This document shows, in pieces, positions 1 to 8,624 of a stretch of DNA of 47,116 bases; position 1 is the first letter of the stretch; every line of letters starts with the position of its first letter. Position numbers and translations under genes: made by a program. Below the pieces are notes generated by a model. The model was not told the origin of the DNA, did not search any database, and worked only from the letters and a program-made list of their open reading frames with translations. This DNA comes from JAGPHI01 sp036661035 (GTDB taxonomy: Bacteria; Bacillota; Clostridia; Oscillospirales; Ruminococcaceae): the NCBI GenBank assembly GCA_036661035.1, contig JAVWZM010000007.1, positions 1-47,116 of the forward strand, written 5' to 3'.

Positions 1-71
1 TAGAAGGTGACCCCCGCCAAAAGTTGTAAACCATCTCCCCGGACAAAGTGTAAACCATCTCATACTTGACA
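1..71. mobile_element. IS21-like insertion sequence end (partial, left)
   Basis: The first 71 bases are repeated exactly in inverted orientation at the right end of the window. The motif TGTAAACCATCTC occurs twice in direct orientation (25-37 and 49-61), and the inner boundary ends in ...TTGACA. Internal short direct repeats and a TG/CA terminus are typical of IS21-family ends. No transposase is visible because the element would continue outside the window. Assignment to IS21 is by resemblance only. Confidence 0.55.
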
Positions 72-300
72 AGAGCCCCGCCCCTACGGAGTGAGGGGAA
101 CGTAGCCATTCTGCAAAAATTCTACAGAGGTTGTGGAACGCAGTTCGACTGCAAAATGCAATTACATTGCAAAAACTCCTACGGAGTAGGGCAAGGTGCA
201 GCTGCCTGCAAGTGCAGGGCAGCCGCCCTGCAATAAATGCTCCCTCTTGCGTTTTTGGGCAAATAAATGTATACTATTGGCATACTTAAAATTTGGAGGG
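72..300. repeat. Cluster of short palindromic (REP-like) repeats
   Basis: The stretch is a string of small inverted repeats: GCAGTTCGACTGC, TGCAATTACATTGCA, CTCCTACGGAG, and GCTGCCTGC with its GCAGGGCAGC partner. Related sequence recurs at 31320-31415 and 46997-47045. The IS-like end is joined to this repeat at AGAGCC. It looks like an intergenic repeat family that served as the insertion target. Confidence 0.55.
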
Positions 301-306
301 TTTCCC

Positions 307-528
307 ATGAAAGCAAGAATACCAAAACACCGCGAATTTGCAATTAAAATTAACGATGAAGAAGAGCCGCGTCACGAGGAATGTTGGGCAAAGCTTATGG
401 AGATAATGGAAGACTATAAAAAGCTAGGTAAATCGGTGTATACCGACAGCTTTATCGAGGATAACGAGGCAAAGGTAAAGGCGCTACAGGAAGAATATAA
501 ATTTACATACACAATAGAAGAAAAGTAA
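307..528 (+). CDS. Small hypothetical protein (73 aa)
   Basis: I do not recognise this family. The start is ATG at 307 because GGAGGG lies directly upstream (295-300); a longer frame open from 196 has no ribosome site and runs through repeat sequence. The 73-residue product is charged and rich in Glu and Lys, with no membrane segment or signal peptide. It is probably a soluble, largely helical cytoplasmic protein. It stands alone between the palindromic repeats and a convergent terminator. An accessory or mobile-element gene is possible but not shown. Confidence 0.6.
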   Translation: MKARIPKHREFAIKINDEEEPRHEECWAKLMEIMEDYKKLGKSVYTDSFIEDNEAKVKALQEEYKFTYTIEEK

Positions 529-876
529 TATATCAGCTTTACACGCACCTCATATTTAGGCGGCTTGCAAATAAGAGAAAACAAGGCGCATTTTAAGCCG
601 TTTTGTAATATCCGTTTATAGCTATGAATAAAGCTTTATTTTGCAAAACAAGCTATATTATATGGTGCGTGCCGCCGGCTTAACTTCGCACTTGCTCATT
701 CACAATCATTTAAAAAGCCCTTAATATTAAATTGTCAAATTACAATTTAATATTAAGGGTTTTCGCTTATTTATAAATCTATTTTTAATGCGATAAGAAA
801 TTAATTCATGTATTAATGCGGCGGAATTAGCGCCGCAAAACCGCTGTGCATATCGCGGATTTTGCCGATAAATCGG
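529..876. other. Intergenic region with inverted repeats
   Basis: No gene is seen. ACGCACCTCATAT (about 541-554) is partly complementary to ATATGGTGCGTG (about 659-670) and could close a hairpin of some 130 nt. A perfect terminator-like hairpin lies at 713-764, and a smaller GCGGCG/CGCCGC hairpin at about 817-836, close to the end of the NUDIX gene. Confidence 0.4.
713..764. terminator. Bidirectional intrinsic terminator
   Basis: An 18-bp perfect stem, CCCTTAATATTAAATTGT with its complement, encloses a 6-nt loop. It is flanked by A-rich sequence on the left and GTTTT on the right. It sits between the small gene at 307 (+) and the convergent NUDIX gene (-), so it could end transcription from either side. 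Confidence 0.7.
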
Positions 877-1425
877 CTAAAACTCCCCGCTATCGCGCAG
901 TAGCTTTAGCTTTAGTATTGCCGCTACGGTTTTACTGTCTGTTATTTCCCCGTCCATTACCATGGCTACCGCGTTTTTGAGGGGCAAGGTAAACACGGTT
1001 ACAAATTCGTCGTCGTCTAAATTTTGCTCTGTGGCGGTAAGGCTTTTGGCGGCATAAATATATATTTTTTCGTCGCAATATCCGCAGGTGGGTATAATGT
1101 AGCCAAGGCTTTTATATTCGCCTGCAATAAGTGCCGCCTCTTCGCCAAGCTCTCGCTTTGCAGCCTCGAATGGGTTTTCGCCTTTTTCCAGCTTGCCTGC
1201 AGGTATTTCTATAAGCTCGCTGTTATTTGGGTAGCGATATTGGCGTACAAGCGTGATATTATCCTTATCATCTATGGCGATTACGCCGGCGCCGCCGTTA
1301 TGGCGCACCACTTCTCTTGTGGAGGTTTCGCCGTTTTCAAGGCGCACGGTATCGCGAGATAAGCTTATTATGCGGCCTTTAAAAATATCCTCGCTTGAAA
1401 GCTTTGTTTCATAATGCTCAGCCAT
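877..1425 (-). CDS. nudF: NUDIX hydrolase, ADP-ribose pyrophosphatase-like
   Basis: The 182-residue protein has the NudF/ADP-ribose pyrophosphatase size and layout. The NUDIX box lies at about residues 77-99, with GKLEKGE followed by REL and EE for metal binding. The usual Gly near the end of the box (EExGU) is Ala here. The family cleaves ADP-ribose and related nucleoside diphosphate sugars in the cytoplasm to AMP and a sugar phosphate. The start codon lies 8 nt inside the end of the upstream CorC-like gene on the same strand, so translation is likely coupled. Substrate is inferred from family resemblance. Confidence 0.85.
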   Translation of the reverse strand: MAEHYETKLSSEDIFKGRIISLSRDTVRLENGETSTREVVRHNGGAGVIAIDDKDNITLVRQYRYPNNSELIEIPAGKLEKGENPFEAAKRELGEEAALIAGEYKSLGYIIPTCGYCDEKIYIYAAKSLTATEQNLDDDEFVTVFTLPLKNAVAMVMDGEITDSKTVAAILKLKLLRDSGEF

Positions 1426-2629
1426 TGGCTTTCTCCTGTTCGTCGGCGGCAGGCAGAGCCTCTTTTGTACAGCTCACCTTTAATATGCGCCGCTCGCCTA
1501 CTTCTATTACTGTAAATACAATGCCACCAAAGCATAGGGATATGTCCTCGCCCGGCGCAGGGATTCTGCCAAGGCGGTCGATAATCAGCCCACCTACAGA
1601 GTCGTAATCTCCGTCGTCCTCCTCGGGCAAGGGCAAATTGAAAGCGTCAAATAAATCTTCTAAATCCAAGTTGCCGGCGGCGATAAAGCCGCTTTCGCTC
1701 TTGACAAGCTGCTCCTCCTCGTTGTCGAACTCGTCTTGGATATTGCCCACGATTTCCTCTAAAACGTCCTCCATGGTAACAAGGCCTGAGGTGCCGCCGT
1801 ATTCATCTACCACTATGGCAATTTGGGTGTGCTTTAGCTTAAAATCTATCAAAAGCTCTCTCGCATGGCAAGATTCCGGCACAAACATTGCCGTGCGCAT
1901 TATCTCGCACACAGGCTTTTCGGCACGGGCGGCATCGCTGAAAAGCGTAAGCAAATCTTTAACATATACAATGCCGATAATTTCGTCCATTGTTTTGTGG
2001 TATACGGGCATACGGGAAAAGCCCTCCGCCAAGGCAAGCTCTATCACGTCGCGTATGGGCGTGGCTGCCTCCACACTGGCAAGCTCTGTGCGGTGCGTCA
2101 TGATATCCCCTGCCGTTACGTCGTCAAGCTCAAAGATATTTGTTATCATCTCTTTTTGGCTTTCGTCTATTAAATCCTGCTCCTCAACGTCGTCTACAAG
2201 GCTAAGCAAATCTTGCTCGGTAACGCTGGCATGCGCCGTGAAATGCAAGGCTTTAAATATCAGCGCGGCAGGCAAGGTGAAAAAGCTACCAAGGGAATAT
2301 TTAATCAAGGTATCAAGCATGGTGTCGCTTTTTGCGCCTTTGCAAAAACCAATGGCAAAAAACAGCACCACCGCAAACAAAACAAGGCAGAATATGGGTA
2401 TAAGCCAAAAGCCTATAAACGCCATACGGGCAAACGCCCAAAAAACACAAAAGCCGCTGGATAAAAGAAAGGCTATGCAATACCCTGCTAAACGGTTTGA
2501 AAAACCGAGCGCAGTAAGCTGCTGTCTATCCTCTTCCACGGCACAAATAACGCCTGTGCGCCAAGCCAAAAAACAGGCGGCGCAAAGAGCCAATATAAAA
2601 ATAATCGTACTAAGACCATCTGGGTCCAT
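1418..2629 (-). CDS. CorC/HlyC-type CBS-domain membrane protein
   Basis: The frame is open from 3007 but the start is placed at ATG 2629, because AAGGAG lies about 10 nt upstream and the protein then begins with a membrane segment (403 aa). The N-terminal part has about three to four hydrophobic segments (residues 1-130). Two CBS motifs follow (GDIMTHRTEL and GIVYVKDLL, then VDEYGGTSGLVTMEDVLEEI), and a C-terminal CorC/HlyC transporter-associated domain. The DUF21-CBS-CorC family is linked to Mg2+/Co2+ homeostasis or export. 'Hemolysin' is an older name for the family. It forms a two-gene unit with the overlapping NUDIX hydrolase. Confidence 0.85.
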   Translation of the reverse strand: MDPDGLSTIIFILALCAACFLAWRTGVICAVEEDRQQLTALGFSNRLAGYCIAFLLSSGFCVFWAFARMAFIGFWLIPIFCLVLFAVVLFFAIGFCKGAKSDTMLDTLIKYSLGSFFTLPAALIFKALHFTAHASVTEQDLLSLVDDVEEQDLIDESQKEMITNIFELDDVTAGDIMTHRTELASVEAATPIRDVIELALAEGFSRMPVYHKTMDEIIGIVYVKDLLTLFSDAARAEKPVCEIMRTAMFVPESCHARELLIDFKLKHTQIAIVVDEYGGTSGLVTMEDVLEEIVGNIQDEFDNEEEQLVKSESGFIAAGNLDLEDLFDAFNLPLPEEDDGDYDSVGGLIIDRLGRIPAPGEDISLCFGGIVFTVIEVGERRILKVSCTKEALPAADEQEKANG

Positions 2630-2837
2630 AAATTGCAAACTCCTTTTTAAAATAAAAAAATTAATCAAAACATTTTTGATACAATATATAATATAGCATT
2701 TTATGCCAAGTGTCAAATAAATAAAGCGCAATAGGGCATTTTTGATTAAAATAGCTTTGTTTTGCCGTGTAATGCATGAACAAAGAGTAAATTTTTTGTA
2801 CAAAAGTGAAAACAAAGCAATAAAATAGCAAGTAAGG

Positions 2838-2866
2838 TTTACTTTGCACTGTTTTTTTGGTACAAT
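2838..2866 (+). promoter_or_regulatory. Putative sigma-A promoter for PFOR
   Basis: A weak -35 (TTTACT, 2838-2843) is 17 nt from a good -10 (TACAAT, 2861-2866). It lies about 60 nt upstream of the PFOR start, in the region divergent from the CorC-like gene. Confidence 0.5.
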
Positions 2867-2927
2867 TATGTGTGAGCAAAATGCAAAATATTTGCTGAAG
2901 ATAAATTTATTTAGTGGAGGAAGAAAA

Positions 2928-5900
2928 ATGCCAAGAAGTAAAAAATCTATGGATGGCAACACGGCTGCTGCGCACGTAGCGTATGCGTTTACCGAAGTTG
3001 CAGGCATCTACCCGATTACCCCGTCCAGCCCAATGGCAGACAGTGTCGACCAATGGTCGGCAGTGCATCAGAAAAACATATTCGGCACAGAGGTTAAGGT
3101 TGTGGAAATGCAATCAGAGGCAGGTGCCGCCGGTACAGTACACGGCTCTTTGGCCGCAGGTGCGCTAACCACCACCTTTACTGCGTCGCAGGGGCTATTA
3201 TTAATGATACCCAACATGTACAAAATCGCAGGCGAGCTTTTGCCTTGCGTTTTCCATGTTTCTGCACGTACAGTGGCAAGCCATGCACTTAATATTTTTG
3301 GTGACCATTCCGACGTATATGCTTGCCGCCAAACAGGTTTTGCAATGCTTGCCGAAACAAACCCACAGGAAGTTATGGATTTGTCGGCTGTTGCACATCT
3401 TGCTGCAATAAAAGGCCGTGTTCCGTTTATCAACTTCTTCGACGGTTTCCGCACATCTCACGAAATCCAAAAGATTGAAGCTTGGGATTATAAAGACCTT
3501 GCCGAAATGGTAGACATGGACGCTGTAAACGATTTCCGCGCTCATGCCCTTAACCCGGAGCATCCTGCAATGCGCGGTTCTCACGAGAACGGCGATATCT
3601 TCTTCCAGCACCGCGAGGCTTGCAACAAGTTTTACGACGAGTTGCCTGCCATTGTTGAAGAATATATGGACAAAGTAAACGCCAAACTCGGCACAGACTA
3701 CAAGCCGTTCAACTACTACGGCGCGCCTGATGCAGACCGCGTTATCATCTGCATGGGCTCTTTCTGCGACGTAGCGGAAGAAGTAATAGATTATCTTCTT
3801 GCCAAAGGCGAAAAGGTCGGCCTTGTAAAGGTGCGCCTATATCGTCCGTTCTGTGCAGACAAGCTGCTTGCAGCTATCCCTGCCACAGCAAAGAAAATAG
3901 CCGTATTAGACCGCACAAAGGAGCCGGGCGCTCTTGCAGAGCCTTTGCATCTTGATGTTATCACTGCTTTTGCCGAGGCAGGCCGTGCAGCGAAAATCGT
4001 GGGCGGCCGCTATGGCCTTGGCTCTAAAGATACACCACCTGCAAGCGTGTTTGCAGTGTACGAGGAGCTTGCTAAGGCAGAGCCTAAAATGCGCTTTACT
4101 CTTGGCATTAACGACGACGTTACGCATCTTTCTCTACCGGAGCACGACGCACCAAACACCGCGGCAGAAGGCACAATCGAGTGCAAATTCTGGGGCCTTG
4201 GCGGCGACGGCACCGTTGGCGCAAACAAAAACTCCATCAAAATTATCGGCGACCATACCGACAAATTTGTACAGGCATACTTCCAGTACGACTCGAAGAA
4301 AACAGGCGGCGTAACCATAAGCCATCTGCGCTTTGGCGACAAGGCAATCAAGAGCCCGTACTATATTAATAAGGCAGACTTCGTTGCATGCCATAACCCG
4401 TCCTACGTTATCAAGGGCTATCGCATGGTAAACGACGTTAAACCGGGCGGCTCGTTCTTAATCAACTGCCAGTGGACACCTGAGGAATTAAGCCACCATA
4501 TGCCCGCAGAGGCAAAACGCTATATTGCCAAAAACAATATTCAGCTTTACACCGTAAACGCTATCGACAAGGCTATCGAAATAGGCCTTGGCAAGCGCAC
4601 AAACACCATTTTGCAGTCTGCGTTCTTTGCACTTGCAAAGGTAATGCCTAAAGACGAAATTATTCGCTTTATGAAAGACGCCGCTACAAAATCCTTCTCC
4701 AAGAAGGGCGAGGCTGTTGTAAAGATGAACCACGACGCTATCGACGCAGGCTTTACAGCTTATGTTAAAATAGACGTTCCCGCCGACTGGGCAGACGCCA
4801 AAGACGCCGAGGACAACACAACACTTACAGGCAATGCCGAAACAGTGAAAATGGTTAAAAACATTCTGTTCCCTGTTACCAAAATGATAGGCGACACATT
4901 GCCGGTATCTGCTTTCACAGATAACGTAGACGGCCAGTTTGCACAGGGCGCAGCCGCTTATGAAAAACGCGGTGTAGCCGTAAGCGTACCAGAATGGGAC
5001 GCATCTAAATGTATTCAGTGCAACCAGTGTTCATATGTTTGCCCACATGCTACTATTCGCCCATTTGCTTTGTCTGCAGATGAGGTTGCGGCAGCACCAA
5101 AGGCACTTAAATCCAAACAAATGATTGGCAAGGGCTGCGAAGGCTACCAGTTTGCACAAATCATCTCTCCGCTTGATTGTATGGGCTGCGGCGTTTGCGC
5201 CGAGGTATGCCCTGCACCGGGCAAAGCACTTAAAATGGTATCTCAAGAAAGCCAGCTGGACCAGCAGGACGTATTCGACTATGCAGTTGCAAATGTTGGC
5301 AAAAAGCCCGGCATGATGAGCGAAAACACCGTAAAGGGCAGCCAGTTCAATCAGCCGTTGCTTGAGTTCTCAGGCTCTTGCGCAGGCTGTGCAGAAACAG
5401 CATATGCTCGCCTTGTTACACAGCTTTTCGGCGAAAGAATGTTTATTTCCAACGCCACAGGCTGTTCGTCTATTTGGGGCGGCCCTGCCGCAACAAGCCC
5501 ATATACACGCAGCACAGTTTCAGGCTTTGGCCCGGCATGGGCAAACAGCCTGTTTGAAGATAATGCCGAGCATGGCTTTGGCATGTATCTTGGCCAAAAA
5601 ACAATCCGCGAAGGCGTTGCAAAGCTAACCGAAGAGTTGGTAGCCATTGCTTGGTGCGATGCTCCTCTTAAAGCCGCAGGTCAGAAATGGCTTGATAGCA
5701 GAGAAGACGCAGCAGCATGCGAAATAGCAACACGCGAATACATCACGGCTCTTGAAAACGGCATTGATGTTGACCTTACAGGCACAGAGCACGAGTCCGA
5801 ATGGCTTGCAAGCGGCAAGGTTTGCCAGTGCGACGCCTGCGTAAAGGCTCGCGAAATCCTATCAAAGAAAAGCTATCTGTCCAAGAAATCCGTATGGATA

Positions 5901-6539
5901 TTCGGCGGCGACGGCTGGGCATACGATATCGGCTTTGGCGGCCTTGACCATGTGCTTGCCTCAGGCGAAAATGTAAACGTAATGGTATTTGATACCGAGG
6001 TTTACTCAAACACAGGCGGACAGGCATCTAAAGCCAGCCAAATCGGCCAAGTGGCACAGTTTGCCGCAGCAGGCAAGCAAATCGGCAAAAAGAACCTTGC
6101 AGAAATTGCAATGAGCTATGGCTACGTATATGTAGCACATATTGCAATGGGCGCAGACAAAAACCAGACCATTAAGGCTATTGCAGAGGCAGAGGCATAT
6201 CCGGGCCCATCGCTAATCATTGGCTACAGCCCATGCGAAATGCACGGTGTTAAGGGCGGCATGACAAATTGCCAAGTAGAGATGAAACGCGCAGTAGACG
6301 CAGGTTACTGGCATTTGTTCCGCTTCGATCCACGCAATAAAGCCCTTGGCAAAAACCCGTTTATGCTAGACAGCAAAGCACCTACGGCAGATTACCAAGA
6401 GTTTATCAAGAGCGAAACTCGCTATAGCCGCCTAGAGCGCAGCTTCCCGGAGCGCGCAGAGGCATTGTTTGGCCTAGCGGCAGACACAGCGAAAGACCGC
6501 TATGCATATCTTACAAAGCTTGCTAAGCTTTACGAGTAG
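2928..6539 (+). CDS. nifJ: Pyruvate:ferredoxin (flavodoxin) oxidoreductase
   Basis: This single-chain PFOR of 1203 residues oxidises pyruvate with CoA to acetyl-CoA, CO2 and reduced ferredoxin in the cytoplasm of anaerobes. The start is ATG 2928 because GTGGAGGAAG lies just upstream. The N-terminal domain carries AGIYPITPSSPMAD. Two [4Fe-4S] ferredoxin motifs sit near residues 694 and 750 (CIQCNQCSYVCP and CMGCGVCAEVCP). A third set of cysteines for the proximal cluster follows, and the thiamine diphosphate site GGDGWAYDIG...N lies near residue 990. The length matches the family (about 1170-1200). It is monocistronic, with its own promoter and a strong terminator. Pyruvate made by YgeX elsewhere in the window could feed it (inference). 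Confidence 0.97.
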   Translation: MPRSKKSMDGNTAAAHVAYAFTEVAGIYPITPSSPMADSVDQWSAVHQKNIFGTEVKVVEMQSEAGAAGTVHGSLAAGALTTTFTASQGLLLMIPNMYKIAGELLPCVFHVSARTVASHALNIFGDHSDVYACRQTGFAMLAETNPQEVMDLSAVAHLAAIKGRVPFINFFDGFRTSHEIQKIEAWDYKDLAEMVDMDAVNDFRAHALNPEHPAMRGSHENGDIFFQHREACNKFYDELPAIVEEYMDKVNAKLGTDYKPFNYYGAPDADRVIICMGSFCDVAEEVIDYLLAKGEKVGLVKVRLYRPFCADKLLAAIPATAKKIAVLDRTKEPGALAEPLHLDVITAFAEAGRAAKIVGGRYGLGSKDTPPASVFAVYEELAKAEPKMRFTLGINDDVTHLSLPEHDAPNTAAEGTIECKFWGLGGDGTVGANKNSIKIIGDHTDKFVQAYFQYDSKKTGGVTISHLRFGDKAIKSPYYINKADFVACHNPSYVIKGYRMVNDVKPGGSFLINCQWTPEELSHHMPAEAKRYIAKNNIQLYTVNAIDKAIEIGLGKRTNTILQSAFFALAKVMPKDEIIRFMKDAATKSFSKKGEAVVKMNHDAIDAGFTAYVKIDVPADWADAKDAEDNTTLTGNAETVKMVKNILFPVTKMIGDTLPVSAFTDNVDGQFAQGAAAYEKRGVAVSVPEWDASKCIQCNQCSYVCPHATIRPFALSADEVAAAPKALKSKQMIGKGCEGYQFAQIISPLDCMGCGVCAEVCPAPGKALKMVSQESQLDQQDVFDYAVANVGKKPGMMSENTVKGSQFNQPLLEFSGSCAGCAETAYARLVTQLFGERMFISNATGCSSIWGGPAATSPYTRSTVSGFGPAWANSLFEDNAEHGFGMYLGQKTIREGVAKLTEELVAIAWCDAPLKAAGQKWLDSREDAAACEIATREYITALENGIDVDLTGTEHESEWLASGKVCQCDACVKAREILSKKSYLSKKSVWIFGGDGWAYDIGFGGLDHVLASGENVNVMVFDTEVYSNTGGQASKASQIGQVAQFAAAGKQIGKKNLAEIAMSYGYVYVAHIAMGADKNQTIKAIAEAEAYPGPSLIIGYSPCEMHGVKGGMTNCQVEMKRAVDAGYWHLFRFDPRNKALGKNPFMLDSKAPTADYQEFIKSETRYSRLERSFPERAEALFGLAADTAKDRYAYLTKLAKLYE

Positions 6540-6551
6540 TATTAATTAATT

Positions 6552-6594
6552 AAAGCCGCCCTCGTTTTCATTTGCAAAACGAGGGCGGCTTTTT
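6552..6594 (+). terminator. Intrinsic terminator after PFOR
   Basis: A perfect stem, AAAGCCGCCCTCGTTTT with its complement, around a short loop is followed by a T run. It starts about 12 nt after the PFOR stop codon. Confidence 0.93.
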
Positions 6595-6714
6595 ATTGTG
6601 CAAAAGTGATAATGACATTCAAATGGCAAAAATTCGCGAAAATTGCGCATCAATGCTTGCATAAAAATATCTCACAGAGTATCATATAAAATATAAACAC
6701 AAAAGAGGTATAAA

Positions 6715-7500
6715 ATGAAAAAATATAAACTTGCACTTATCGGGTGTGGATTTTTAAACGAGATAGTTGCAAATGCATTAAAAGACGGATATTTGCCGCA
6801 GTTTGAATTAGTGGGTGCGTTTTCCAAAAGCAGCGAGCGCACAAAGGCGTTTGCCGCAAGCCATGGCTGCAAGGCGTGCGAAAGCGTGGAAGAACTAATG
6901 GCGCAAAAGCCGGATTTTACCGCCGAGGCGGCATCTATAAAAGCAGTGCAAAGCTACGGCGAGGCGGTGCTAAATGGCGGCTCTAGCCTTGTGGTGCTTT
7001 CTATAGGTGCTTTTGCAGACGAGGCTTTTTATGAGAAAATTAAGGAAACTGCGGCGCAAAGCAGCACCCGTGTATATATTGCAAGCGGTGCCGTGGGCGG
7101 CTTTGACATTTTGCGCACAGCCGCTTTAATGAGCCCCATTACCGCAAGCATTAAAGCGCAAAAATCCCCACATTCCCTTTATGGTACGCCACTTGATACA
7201 GAAGAATTACATAATGTTAACGCGCCCTGCCGCGTATTCGGCGGCACAGTAAAAGACGCAATCGCCATTTTGCCCACCAAGGTAAATGTGGCGGTGGCAA
7301 CGGCTCTTGCAAGCGCAGGTGTGCAAAAAACCGTGATGAATATAGACGCTGTTCCCGGCTTTAGCGGCGACGAATACAAGATAGAAATACAAGGCGACGA
7401 GGTGCGCACAGAGCTGAATATTTATTCGCGCACAAGCGCAGTTGCCGCATGGAGCGTGGTGGCGGCGCTGCAAAACGCCGTGTCCCCCATTGTGTTTTAG
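6715..7500 (+). CDS. Aspartate dehydrogenase-like (NadX/DUF108) protein
   Basis: The 261-residue protein begins with a Rossmann nucleotide-binding motif (LALIGCGFLNE) and has the C-terminal DUF108 core typical of L-aspartate dehydrogenase (GGTVKDAIAILPTKVNVAVA). NadX-type enzymes oxidise L-aspartate to iminoaspartate or act in reverse. The region where the family usually has its active-site His (in an R-N-x-H context before IEV-x-G) reads SGDEYKIEIQG, so the His appears to be replaced by Tyr. It is therefore an aspartate-dehydrogenase homologue with uncertain substrate. It is followed after 12 nt by a dehydrogenase-like gene with its own AAAGGAAA ribosome site, so the two form an operon. Confidence 0.75.
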   Translation: MKKYKLALIGCGFLNEIVANALKDGYLPQFELVGAFSKSSERTKAFAASHGCKACESVEELMAQKPDFTAEAASIKAVQSYGEAVLNGGSSLVVLSIGAFADEAFYEKIKETAAQSSTRVYIASGAVGGFDILRTAALMSPITASIKAQKSPHSLYGTPLDTEELHNVNAPCRVFGGTVKDAIAILPTKVNVAVATALASAGVQKTVMNIDAVPGFSGDEYKIEIQGDEVRTELNIYSRTSAVAAWSVVAALQNAVSPIVF

Positions 7501-7512
7501 AAAGGAAATATT

Positions 7513-8415
7513 ATGTTTGAAAAATTAGTGGCAATAGAGCCAATAAGCCTTATAAAATCCGCGGAAGAAAAGCTTTCCGCTTTTGCACAAAGCGTGGTGC
7601 TATATAGCGATATCCCTACTGATAATGGGGAGATAATCCGCCGTATTGCACAGGCAGATGCGGTGCTTTTAAGCTATACAAGCCGCATAGATAAAGAGGT
7701 GCTTGATGCATGCCCAAATATTAAATATATCGGCATGTGCTGTAGCCTTTATTCGCCTGAAAGCGCGAATGTGGATATCCCCGCCGCCCATGAAAAAGGC
7801 ATCGTTGTAAAGGGCATCAGAGATTACGGCGACGAGGGCGTAGTGGAATATGTGCTAAGCGAGCTGATACGATATCTGCATGGCTTTGGCGGCAAGCAGT
7901 GGCAGCCACTGCCGCAAGAGCTTACAGATTTAAAGGTGGGCATCTTGGGCATGGGCACCTCAGGCAGGCTTATTGCAAATGGCTTAAAGGCGTTTGGCAC
8001 GGATATTTATTATTACAGCCGCACACGCAAGGAGGACGCAGAAAAAGAAAGCATTAAATATTTGCCACTTGAGGATATGCTTAAAACCGTAGATGTTCTT
8101 TGCACCTGCCTTAATAAAAATGTAATATTGATGCACGACAAGGAATTTGAAGCCTTTGGCAACCATAAAATAATGTTTAATACTTCAATAGGCCCCTCTC
8201 ACGACATAGAGGCTCTTGCCAAATGGCTAAGCCACGGCGATAACGAATTTTTCTGCGACACTGCGGCGGCTCTTGGCGACGAGGTTGGCAAGCTGCTTAA
8301 AAACCCACATGTGAACTGCATGAACGTTTCCTCTGGGCGCTCAGCACAGGCATTTGTGCGTTTAAGCGAAAAGGTGCTATGTAATATTGAAACATATTTA
8401 GCAGAACAAAGCTAA
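7513..8415 (+). CDS. D-2-hydroxyacid dehydrogenase-like protein, noncanonical active site
   Basis: The 300-residue protein has the D-isomer-specific 2-hydroxyacid dehydrogenase fold, with NAD-binding GILGMGTSGR at about residues 143-152. Family members interconvert 2-oxoacids and D-2-hydroxyacids with NAD(P)H. The usual catalytic Arg (in a RGxxVD context), Glu (DVFExEP) and His (TPHxxG) are not visible. The equivalent segments read FNTSIGPSHDIEAL, FFCDTAAALGDE and HVNCMNVSSGR. It may be a pseudoenzyme, bind NAD without classical catalysis, or use different chemistry. It is co-transcribed with the aspartate dehydrogenase-like gene 12 nt upstream. Confidence 0.75.
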   Translation: MFEKLVAIEPISLIKSAEEKLSAFAQSVVLYSDIPTDNGEIIRRIAQADAVLLSYTSRIDKEVLDACPNIKYIGMCCSLYSPESANVDIPAAHEKGIVVKGIRDYGDEGVVEYVLSELIRYLHGFGGKQWQPLPQELTDLKVGILGMGTSGRLIANGLKAFGTDIYYYSRTRKEDAEKESIKYLPLEDMLKTVDVLCTCLNKNVILMHDKEFEAFGNHKIMFNTSIGPSHDIEALAKWLSHGDNEFFCDTAAALGDEVGKLLKNPHVNCMNVSSGRSAQAFVRLSEKVLCNIETYLAEQS

Positions 8416-8483
8416 AGCTATTTTATAATTAAACCGCGATAAACAATAAAAGGCGATACTGTAAATAATAAAGATATGCTATT

Positions 8484-8588
8484 ACAGCAATTTTACTTTT
8501 GATTGCCCTACTAAAGCCCTCATCTTTGCTGTATGCAACTTGGCAAAAGGCTCGAGTACAGGGACAATAATAAGTTAAGTTGCTATAA
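8484..8588 (+). repeat. Dispersed palindromic repeat R, copy 1
   Basis: This is about 105 bp, from ACAGCAATTTTACTTTTGAT to AATAATAAGTTAAGTTGCTATA. The two ends are imperfect inverted repeats of each other. It matches R copies at 26405-26509 (opposite orientation) and 45417-45520 (same orientation). It holds no ORF and resembles a small nonautonomous element or intergenic repeat. Confidence 0.75.
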
Positions 8589-8624
8589 AATGGTAGAAAT
8601 TAAATTTGACAGGAGGTTTTGTAA

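Noticed and set aside
196..306. Upstream extension of the 307 gene
   Set aside because: It runs through palindromic repeat sequence, has no ribosome site, and GGAGGG is placed for ATG 307.
1638..2696. Long plus-strand open frame (352 aa) opposite the CorC-like gene
   Set aside because: Ser/Lys-rich antisense frame with no ribosome site; the minus strand encodes a clear CBS-domain protein.
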